Positions 1 to 4,792 of a DNA stretch of 7,215 nt are shown here, in pieces. Position numbers and translations under genes: made by a program. Positions within the stretch are counted from its first letter, which is position 1; the number at the start of each line of letters is the position of its first letter. This stretch comes from Pleionea sp041589565. GTDB lineage: Bacteria > Pseudomonadota > Gammaproteobacteria > Enterobacterales > Kangiellaceae. The stretch lies in assembly GCA_041589565.1 (NCBI GenBank), contig JBFHVL010000170.1:1-7215 (forward strand), written 5' to 3'. The notes beneath the pieces were generated by a model, which saw nothing but the letters and a program-made list of their open reading frames with translations, did not search any database and was not told where the DNA came from.

Positions 1-11
1 ACTTGTTAGCT
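1..11 (-). other. Start of a third attC site, cut by the window edge
   Basis: On the minus strand this reads AGCTAACAAGT, matching the R'' box end (TAAC), spacer (AAG) and first L'' base (T) of the complete attC at 328-375. The match lies exactly 364 bp from that site and is in the same reading frame relative to the ORF that runs into it. Only the first quarter of the site is visible, so the hairpin cannot be checked here. The call depends on similarity to the neighbouring sites and on cassette logic. Confidence 0.55.
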
Positions 12-313
12 GCACGCCGCATACCCTGAGCAAATGCATACAACGAAGACAGCAATTCTTGAAATTGATTGTTAATTTCTTCGTGGTTTGGTTTCCATTG
101 AAACTTACCACTCTGATCTGTGGTTTGACCTAGAACTAGATCATTAAGGCTGCCCATGCCTCCGCTGCCTGAAAGTATGGTTTCAGCACAGCGCTGGTAC
201 TCACCACTATCAAAGGCCGCTAAAGCCTTTTGAAAGAGTTGCGACCACCGACTTTCATCTTGCTCAAGCAACTCAATCATCAGGATTAGATCTTTTCTAG
301 TTTTATCGTACAT
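1..313 (-). CDS. DUF6966-like small protein, cassette C gene (3' end beyond left edge)
   Basis: This open frame starts at ATG 313-311 and reads through to the left edge without a stop (104 codons visible). The ATG is preceded by AGGGAAG, a plausible ribosome binding site about 2-8 nt upstream. The product has no signal peptide and looks cytoplasmic. It has an amphipathic helical N-terminus (residues 4-36), a central GGMGSLNDLVLG motif at about residues 51-62, and a second helical region with a basic end (about 78-104). The glycine-rich motif and layout recall short bacterial DUF6966 proteins, whose function I do not know. This family assignment is from memory and only moderately sure. The last visible codons, Asn-Lys, fall on what looks like the start of a third attC. 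If that site matches the other two, the protein ends in Ser-Lys-Gln-stop just outside the window, about 107 residues in all. Confidence 0.75.
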   Translation of the reverse strand, partial: MYDKTRKDLILMIELLEQDESRWSQLFQKALAAFDSGEYQRCAETILSGSGGMGSLNDLVLGQTTDQSGKFQWKPNHEEINNQFQELLSSLYAFAQGMRRAANK

Positions 314-327
314 AACTTCCCTAAGGC

Positions 328-375
328 AGCTAACGTCTCAAACAGTAGTTCATCTACTGCTTTGACTTGTTAATT
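328..375 (-). other. attC: attC recombination site of cassette B
   Basis: Read on the minus strand: R'' (AATTAAC, 375-369), 3-nt spacer AAG, L'' TCAAA, an unpaired G at 360, then stem CAGTAG (359-354), loop ATGAA, stem CTACTG (348-343), L' TTTGA, spacer GAC, R' GTTAGCT (334-328). The two arms pair except for the spacers and the extra G, which is how folded attC bottom strands look to an integron integrase. The crossover is expected between G334 and T333. The TAG stop of the upstream ORF occupies the last three bases of the left stem. The R' box departs from the GTTRRRY consensus at one position. Confidence 0.88.
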
Positions 376-689
376 TCTTTAAATGATTTAATGAAATCAT
401 CAAAAATAGCTTGATGCTCCTCATTACGGTTCTTGTCAGTAAAGATATGTACAACCTTATACCTTTCCAAACAGTTAATTGCGAAACTATAGCGCTCCTT
501 GAATGTGATAGCAGGACCGTCAAAAGTCACTTTCATATCTTTAACATAGCGATTTGCTACCTGCCTTGCTAAATTGACACACTCTTCCTCTGATATAGAT
601 ATATCGAGAACCTTTAAGGTAGCAGGCCTGCCATTTGCGTGTATAGCAAATATTCCAATTAAAAATATTATCGTGATAAATAGCTTCAT
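354..689 (-). CDS. Small predicted exported protein, cassette B gene
   Basis: The 111-residue product starts at ATG 689-687, only 8 nt inside the cassette boundary. Residues 1-18 form a signal peptide: Lys2, a hydrophobic stretch rich in Ile, Phe and Leu, and a likely signal peptidase I cut near Ala18. The mature part of about 93 residues has two cysteines (Cys37, Cys73) that could form a disulfide, and is otherwise charged and mixed helix/strand in appearance. I do not recognise a family. A GAGG motif lying 10 nt upstream of the ATG, inside the preceding attC, is the only Shine-Dalgarno candidate. The last codons (Asn-Lys-Ser-Lys-Gln-stop) lie within the cassette's own attC. Base use is more AT-rich than in the core genes to the right. 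A periplasmic location is inferred from the signal peptide. Confidence 0.8.
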   Translation of the reverse strand: MKLFITIIFLIGIFAIHANGRPATLKVLDISISEEECVNLARQVANRYVKDMKVTFDGPAITFKERYSFAINCLERYKVVHIFTDKNRNEEHQAIFDDFIKSFKEINKSKQ

Positions 690-691
690 TA

Positions 692-739
692 AATTAACGC
701 CTCAAACAGTAGTTCATCTACTGCTTTGACTGGTTAAAC
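692..739 (-). other. attC: attC recombination site of cassette A
   Basis: Read on the minus strand: R'' GTTTAAC (739-733, a full match to RYYYAAC), spacer CAG, L'' TCAAA, extrahelical G at 724, stem CAGTAG (723-718), loop ATGAA (717-713), stem CTACTG (712-707), L' TTTGA (706-702), spacer GGC, R' GTTAATT (698-692). From L'' to L' it is identical over 28 nt to the site at 328-375; only spacers and outer flanks differ. The crossover lies between G698 and T697. The extra base in L'' sets the site's polarity, which agrees with a gene-then-attC order on the minus strand. The upstream ORF's TAG stop lies in the terminal stem. Confidence 0.9.
700..703 (-). promoter_or_regulatory. Shine-Dalgarno candidate for cassette B located inside attC
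   Basis: GAGG spans the L'/spacer junction of the attC, 10 nt before the ATG at 689. No other purine-rich motif lies between it and the start codon. Half of it (GA) is in the hairpin stem and half (GG) in the unpaired spacer, so RNA folding could partly hide it. That it acts as a ribosome binding site is inferred. Confidence 0.4.
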
Positions 740-1263
740 TCATTGCCAAGATAATGCAAGTTGCCTTGGAGCCACTTCATGTTCTTCACGTCAGAGTCTG
801 ATGCAAATAATTCTTTGTATCCTTCAGAGCATGAATCCAAAGAAGGATTATGTACTCTTAGAAGGTAACTAACATCTAATGCATTTTGATCGAAAATAGC
901 ATCAGAATTCTTTGTCTTAATTTTGTGAGCAATATTTATTAATTCTTGGTTTCTTTCTATCCAAGCTTCAAATGCTTTGCCCCATTTTTTACTCAATTCT
1001 TCGCTGTGCTTTGAACATTGAACTTTCCTTACCTTGGTATTTCTTACAAGATAAAATACTGTTTCAGCAGCTTCTTCTGAAGAACACACTATATGCAAAA
1101 CCCGAACACCTTCTTGAGAGTGGCAATCGTTATCTTGTGCTGTTCTGTTCTTCTTCACAAGTTCCAGCAACTCTATAAGCTTAACATCGTCCTTACTTTT
1201 ATCTTCTGCAACGACGGTATTCAGTGATATGGATAATATTAAGAGTAATGACAGTATTTTCAT
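718..1263 (-). CDS. Predicted exported protein, cassette A gene
   Basis: The 181-residue product starts at ATG 1263-1261. Residues 1-19 form a signal peptide (Lys2, a Leu/Ile/Ser hydrophobic core, probable cut after Val-Val-Ala19). The mature domain of about 162 residues has four cysteines (Cys47, Cys60, Cys83, Cys145), enough for two disulfides in the periplasm or outside the cell. It has Trp/Tyr-containing helical stretches around residues 87-117 and 148-173. I recognise no family. The start is fixed by the signal peptide, although only an AT-rich leader and the crossover sequence GTTAAAC precede it and no Shine-Dalgarno is evident. Translation ends at a TAG inside the cassette's attC, giving the tail Asn-Gln-Ser-Lys-Gln. 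It is the array's right-most gene and so the one closest to any promoter in the gap to its right. A short antisense frame inside it is treated as a shadow. Confidence 0.8.
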   Translation of the reverse strand: MKILSLLLILSISLNTVVAEDKSKDDVKLIELLELVKKNRTAQDNDCHSQEGVRVLHIVCSSEEAAETVFYLVRNTKVRKVQCSKHSEELSKKWGKAFEAWIERNQELINIAHKIKTKNSDAIFDQNALDVSYLLRVHNPSLDSCSEGYKELFASDSDVKNMKWLQGNLHYLGNEFNQSKQ

Positions 1264-1265
1264 AT

Positions 1266-1272
1266 GTTTAAC
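1266..1272 (-). other. Cassette crossover core site (GTTAAAC) at the right array boundary
   Basis: The minus strand reads GTTAAAC, a full match to the integron core site GTTRRRY, directly before the first cassette's start codon. By analogy with the sites at 698 and 334, recombination would occur between G1272 and T1271. This could be the 3' end of an attI site or of a decayed attC. I could not find a convincing second arm or L box to its right, so only the core heptamer is supported. Confidence 0.5.
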
Positions 1273-1567
1273 AATATATTATGTGCACAAGAGCTTAAAT
1301 AAACCGCTCTCACTTTTAGACCAATAAGCCTACATCCCTTACACTGCGAGCGCTAGAGCAAGATTCACATTTTTAGTACCTGCAATATAGATCGCTCAAT
1401 AGTATAAGATCTCGTTATACGCGCTAGTTAATCACAATAAATTCAATTACTTAGTAATTTATCCACAGACATATATCCGAAAATCACATCACTTTACTAC
1501 TTAATCACTTAGTAATTTCGACCGAGACAAGATTCTAACTGAAGTAAGGATAGCTAATACAGATAAG
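1273..1567. other. AT-rich spacer between the cassette array and mntP; no gene
   Basis: These 295 bp contain no ORF of credible length on either strand and no tRNA-like fold that I can see. Visible structure includes a near-palindrome AATTACTTAGTAATT (1445-1459) and a close copy, AATCACTTAGTAATT (1503-1517), in direct orientation 58 bp away. A perfect DnaA-box 9-mer TTATCCACA lies at 1459-1467. A hairpin overlaps the mntP stop (1548-1572; left arm GGTAGCT, right arm AGCTATCC with one bulged base, 10-nt loop) but has no following T tract, so it is at best a weak terminator. An attI site would be expected at the left end, but I see no convincing one beyond the core heptamer. Confidence 0.6.
1296..1324 (-). 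promoter_or_regulatory. Weak candidate promoter reading into the cassettes
   Basis: On the minus strand TTGGTC (1324-1319) and TATTTA (1301-1296) are separated by 17 nt, which resembles a sigma-70 promoter with a fair -35 and poor -10. It lies 33 bp upstream of the first cassette ORF, where a cassette promoter would be expected. In such an AT-rich stretch, matches of this quality arise easily by chance. Confidence 0.25.
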
Positions 1568-2107
1568 CTACCAAACTAATACCTTTAAGCCGATCAAAAT
1601 CAGAATAAAGCCTCCAATTAACTCCGCTTTACTTTCCAGCCAAATATTGCCTCGTTTCCCAATGTAAATTCCAACGTAACTTAACAGAAAGGTTACCAAT
1701 CCTATCGTAATACAGGCTACAGTTGTACTCACCTCTAGCAGAGTAAAGGAAAAACCGGCGGCCATAGCATCAATACTGGTAGCAATTGCCAAGCTTAATA
1801 ACAAACGGTGAGTAACATCTTGCGCTGATTTATTTTCATTTTGCTTTATAGATTCATAAATCATCTTTAATCCAATAAAGCCGAGTAAAACAAACGCAAT
1901 TATTGGTGTGTATTGTGAAATGTAAATTGTGGATTGCTGACCGACTTGATCGCCAATAACGGGCATTGCACCTTGAAAGAAGCCAAAATAAATTGCTGTT
2001 GTAAAAGCTAGTCGCCCTTTTGCGCGATGGGCTTTAGAACCTAATGCAATAGAGACCGCAAAAGAATCCATGGCCAAACCAATTGCAATGAACAAAGTTT
2101 CAATCAT
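1568..2107 (-). CDS. mntP: Manganese efflux pump MntP
   Basis: The 179-residue inner-membrane protein is near the usual MntP length (188 in E. coli). It exports Mn2+ and protects against manganese excess. It shows the family's two-fold repeat: the first half has AMDSFAVS with Asp14 in the first membrane helix, and the second half has SIDAMAAGFSF with Asp113. FGFFQ followed by MP and a glycine-aspartate (41-53) marks the third conserved block, and AELIGG (161-166) starts the last helix. Six hydrophobic segments can be picked out. The start at 2107 gives the expected short N-terminus before helix 1, but no good Shine-Dalgarno is visible. Only 44 bp separate it from marR, so the long yybP-ykoY manganese riboswitch leader known from E. 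coli mntP has no room in the intergenic space. The palindrome at 2141-2156 is the nearest candidate control site. Confidence 0.93.
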   Translation of the reverse strand: MIETLFIAIGLAMDSFAVSIALGSKAHRAKGRLAFTTAIYFGFFQGAMPVIGDQVGQQSTIYISQYTPIIAFVLLGFIGLKMIYESIKQNENKSAQDVTHRLLLSLAIATSIDAMAAGFSFTLLEVSTTVACITIGLVTFLLSYVGIYIGKRGNIWLESKAELIGGFILILIGLKVLVW

Positions 2108-2140
2108 AAATGGAATTAGTGGGAAGTTGATAAAAAGACT

Positions 2141-2156
2141 ATTAACATCTGTTAAT
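2141..2156. promoter_or_regulatory. Perfect 7-bp inverted repeat upstream of mntP, possible operator
   Basis: ATTAACA, a 2-nt centre (TC), and TGTTAAT make a perfect 16-bp palindrome. It overlaps the marR stop codon and lies 34 bp before the mntP start. The 2-nt centre is too tight for a normal RNA hairpin loop, although a 6-bp stem with a 4-nt loop is possible. On the minus strand a short T run follows a few bases later, so a weak terminator is an alternative. The size and symmetry fit a dimeric regulator such as the adjacent MarR protein. It does not resemble the MntR or Fur boxes I know. Confidence 0.4.
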
Positions 2157-2703
2157 AATCGTCATTAGAGCTTTCGGTAATGGAGCCAATTTCTAATAAC
2201 GGTGCAGCATCTAAATCGCTGGCGTCCATCATTTTTGCGACACGACTAAATGACGACAGTAAAAGATTTTGTTCCCAGTCTTCGAGAGATTGAAAGCGCT
2301 CCAAGAAGTAATCTTGCAATGGTTTTGGTGCTCTAGCCAGCAAGGCTTTACCTTGATCGGTTAAATATATGGCAACTCGTCGTCGGTCTTGCTGGCTTCT
2401 TACTCGTTGAATTAAATGACGACTTTCTAACCGGTCTAAAATAGTAGTTACGGTACCTTGGCTTAGGTTAACACTTTCAGAAATTTGTTTTGCGGTAACA
2501 CCATCAATTTTATCGGCTTCCTGGAGTACCAAAAGCTGAGGTCCGGTCATGCCAGAGTCTTTATTGAGCTTTTTTGAATGTAGATCGATAGCACGAATAA
2601 TTTTTCTTAAAGAGATTAATAATTCTTCATATTTTTCCATAAGCCTCTCGCGATCGAATCTTTTATTGACGGAGTGCTTTTTACCACACACTCCATTCGC
2701 CAT
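2152..2703 (-). CDS. MarR-family winged-helix transcriptional regulator
   Basis: The product is 183 residues from ATG 2703. It has the MarR layout: dimerisation helix (about 23-46), second helix pair (52-64), helix-turn-helix with TAKQISESVNLS and recognition helix SQGTVTTILDRLE (81-93), then the wing carrying the family DRRR motif (106-109), and a C-terminal dimerisation helix pair up to about 160. An acidic tail follows. The ATG overlaps the ligA stop (TAATG), suggesting translational coupling; GGAG lies 12 nt upstream. A second start at Met22 (2640) would give a more typical 162-residue MarR protein and has GAGAGG close upstream, so residues 1-21, which are basic and look unconserved, may not be made. 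Ligand and targets are unknown. The neighbouring mntP and the palindrome between them are possible targets, and autoregulation is common in the family. Confidence 0.9.
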   Translation of the reverse strand: MANGVCGKKHSVNKRFDRERLMEKYEELLISLRKIIRAIDLHSKKLNKDSGMTGPQLLVLQEADKIDGVTAKQISESVNLSQGTVTTILDRLESRHLIQRVRSQQDRRRVAIYLTDQGKALLARAPKPLQDYFLERFQSLEDWEQNLLLSSFSRVAKMMDASDLDAAPLLEIGSITESSNDDY

Positions 2704-4721
2704 TATTGGTTATATTTCTCCAATAATGCAAGTAAAGCGGCCTCATCAGCGACTGGAATATTTAGACTCTGCGCTTTGGTGAGCTTTGAGCCTGCGCCGG
2801 GCCCTGCAAACACCTGACTGGTTTTTGCTGAGACACTCCCGCTTACTTTTGCACCCAATTGTTGCAACTTTTCTTTTGCAACATTACGAGACATGGCCTC
2901 GAAGGTGCCGGTTAATACAATGGTTTGCCCGATTAATGGCATTTCTTCTGCAGAGCGTTTTTCTATTGCGGGCCAATTTACACCGAGCTCCATTAGCTCT
3001 TTAATAATCGAACGATTATCTTCATTCTCAAAAAACACTACAATGTGCTGAGCTACAACAGGGCCAACATCAGGTAACTCCAACAACTGCTCTTCACTGG
3101 CGTTCATTACCGCTTCTAAAGTCAGTAGCTCGTTTGCTAGCGTTTGAGCAGTGACTTCGCCGACTTCGCGAATTCCCAGTGAGTATAAAAATTTTGGCAG
3201 GGTCGTTGCTTTACTGGTCTCAATCGCTTCGATTAGATTTGATGCTGACTTGTCACCCATACGTTCCATTGCCGAAACCTGCTCTGCATCCAAACGATAT
3301 AAGTCAGCGATAGATTCTATAAGCCCTTCCTCAACCATTTGCTCAACAAGTTTGTCGCCTAAACCATCAATATCCATGGCTTTGCGTGAAGCAAAATGCT
3401 TGATTGATTCTTTACGTTGAGCGCGACAAATTAAACCGCCGGTGCATCGATAGATTGCCTGATCCTCTTCGCGCTCTACAGGTGATTGGCACACTGGACA
3501 CTCTTTTAACATAGAAACAGGCCGAGCATTTGGTGGGCGACGTTCTTTAACCACGCTGACGACTTGTGGAATAACATCGCCGGCGCGACGAATAACAACC
3601 GTATCACCTTCGTGCACATCAAGACGGGTAATCTCATCCATATTATGCAATGTTGCGTTACTCACCGTTACCCCACCGACAAACACAGGTTGAAGTCTGG
3701 CTACGGGAGTGATAGCACCGGTACGTCCAACTTGAAAGTCAACTTTTTCAAGTACGGTAAGCTCCTCTTGCGCGGGAAATTTATGCGCTATAGCCCAGCG
3801 TGGCGCCTTCGCCACAAAACCTAAAGTATCTTGCTGTTCAATGGAGTTAACTTTATAAACAACACCATCAATTTCGTAAGGTAAGCCGTCTCGTCGCGCT
3901 AAAATACTTTGATAATATTTCTGACAATCTTCAATACCTTGTGCGACTTTAATTTCTGGACATACAGGTAAGCCCCATGCCTTTATTTGCATCAAACGAT
4001 CATAATGCTGCTGGGCAAGCGCCACACCTTCTGCCAGTCCAAGGCTATAAACGTAAATAGACAACCTGCGTTGAGCAGTTATAGATGGATCAAGTTGTCG
4101 TAAACTTCCGGCCGCTGCATTTCTTGGATTAGCAAATACTTTATCACCCGATTCGCGAGCGCTAGCATTAATCTCTTCGAACACGTGTTTATGCATAAAG
4201 ACTTCACCACGAACCTCTACTCTATCTGGATAGTCTCCTCGTAACTGTAAGGGAACACTTTTAATGGTTCGGATATTCTGAGTGATATCTTCCCCTACCT
4301 TGCCATCACCACGAGTTGCAGCACGCACCAGTAAGCCTTTTTCATAAAGTAAACTAACCGCGGCTCCGTCAAGCTTAGGCTCACAAACATATTCTACCGA
4401 TTGCTTGATCGATAGCCTGTCCAAAACTCGCTTATTAAAAGCAAACAGCTCATCGTCGTTAAATACGTTATCCAAAGACAACATAGGACGTAGATGCTCA
4501 ACGGTTTCAAACGCAGAGTCCGCCTTTCCGCCAACGCGCTGCGTCGGCGAATCGGGACGAACAAGTTCCGGATGGTCTTTTTCAAGCTCTTCTAGCTGGC
4601 GTATTAAACGGTCATATTCGGCATCGGGTACCTTGGGATCATCGAGTACATAATAAGCGTAATTGTGATCATCAATTTGTTTAATGAGTTGATCAATACG
4701 TTGCTCTACACTTAACTTCAT
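2703..4721 (-). CDS. ligA: NAD+-dependent DNA ligase LigA
   Basis: At 672 residues it is full length (671 in E. coli). It seals nicks in duplex DNA during replication and repair, using NAD+ as AMP donor. Domains in order: Ia NAD-binding region with the YAYYVLDDP motif (about 21-29) and SPTQRVGG (58-65); adenylation domain with catalytic Lys116 in KLDG, TRGDG (136-140), RGEVF (171-175) and VVYKVN (287-292); OB fold (about 320-400); a zinc finger with Cys408, Cys411, Cys426 and Cys432; helix-hairpin-helix repeats (about 445-585), with GLGDKL and LGIREVGEVTA visible; and a BRCT domain from about 595 with TGTF and GAGSKLTKAQ. All key residues are present. The ATG at 4721 has AAGG 9 nt upstream. 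It lies 71 bp downstream of zipA, and its stop overlaps the marR start. Confidence 0.98.
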   Translation of the reverse strand: MKLSVEQRIDQLIKQIDDHNYAYYVLDDPKVPDAEYDRLIRQLEELEKDHPELVRPDSPTQRVGGKADSAFETVEHLRPMLSLDNVFNDDELFAFNKRVLDRLSIKQSVEYVCEPKLDGAAVSLLYEKGLLVRAATRGDGKVGEDITQNIRTIKSVPLQLRGDYPDRVEVRGEVFMHKHVFEEINASARESGDKVFANPRNAAAGSLRQLDPSITAQRRLSIYVYSLGLAEGVALAQQHYDRLMQIKAWGLPVCPEIKVAQGIEDCQKYYQSILARRDGLPYEIDGVVYKVNSIEQQDTLGFVAKAPRWAIAHKFPAQEELTVLEKVDFQVGRTGAITPVARLQPVFVGGVTVSNATLHNMDEITRLDVHEGDTVVIRRAGDVIPQVVSVVKERRPPNARPVSMLKECPVCQSPVEREEDQAIYRCTGGLICRAQRKESIKHFASRKAMDIDGLGDKLVEQMVEEGLIESIADLYRLDAEQVSAMERMGDKSASNLIEAIETSKATTLPKFLYSLGIREVGEVTAQTLANELLTLEAVMNASEEQLLELPDVGPVVAQHIVVFFENEDNRSIIKELMELGVNWPAIEKRSAEEMPLIGQTIVLTGTFEAMSRNVAKEKLQQLGAKVSGSVSAKTSQVFAGPGAGSKLTKAQSLNIPVADEAALLALLEKYNQ

Positions 4722-4761
4722 GCCAACAAGCCTTGGAATAAACAGGATGGGTTTAAAATAC

Positions 4762-4785
4762 AGGCAGTCGCTGCAACAACTGCCT
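4762..4785 (-). terminator. Hairpin between zipA and ligA, possible weak terminator or attenuator
   Basis: AGGCAGT and ACTGCCT form a perfect 7-bp stem that can be extended by three further pairs (two of them G-T), leaving a TGCA tetraloop. On the minus strand the stem is followed by TGTATTTTAAA, a short and interrupted T run. It could reduce read-through from smc-zipA into ligA or protect an RNA 3' end. The poor T tract makes full termination doubtful. Confidence 0.4.
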
Positions 4786-4792
4786 ATATTGA

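Larger units (their letters stand above)
1..1271 (-). mobile_element. Integron-type gene cassette array (three cassettes, left end open)
   Basis: Three single-gene units follow each other on the minus strand, each ORF ending in a site with attC architecture. Cassette boundaries are placed at the G^TT crossover of each site. Cassette A runs from 1271 to 698 (574 bp), cassette B from 697 to 334 (364 bp), and cassette C from 333 past the left edge. The two complete attC sites share an identical 28-nt core. Such uniformity is typical of sedentary chromosomal integrons, whose attC sites are species-specific. ORF orientation agrees with attC orientation: gene first, then attC, with the extrahelical base in L''. 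No integrase gene is visible. The array may therefore be an integrase-less attC cluster, or the edge of an integron whose intI lies outside the window. That these are cassettes rests on site structure; mobility is inferred. Confidence 0.88.

Noticed and set aside
331..737. The two near-identical 48-bp sequences seen as duplicated gene ends or simple intergenic repeats
   Set aside because: Identity is confined to the hairpin core, flanks and genes are unrelated, and the arms carry R and L boxes with an extrahelical G, so attC sites explain them better.
972..1178. 68-residue plus-strand ORF inside cassette A
   Set aside because: The minus-strand frame has a clear signal peptide and ends at attC as expected for a cassette gene, so the antisense frame is taken as chance.
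1388..1434. Decayed attC in the spacer around the TATAAC and TTGAGCG strings
   Set aside because: The R-like and L-like strings do not pair into a hairpin with the correct order or spacing, so the resemblance is taken as chance.
1459..1467. Replication origin signalled by the DnaA box
   Set aside because: There is only one perfect box, with no cluster, no melting region and no dnaA or gidA nearby.
2108..2151. yybP-ykoY manganese riboswitch ahead of mntP
   Set aside because: Only 44 bp separate marR from mntP, too short for the aptamer, and I see none of its paired elements.
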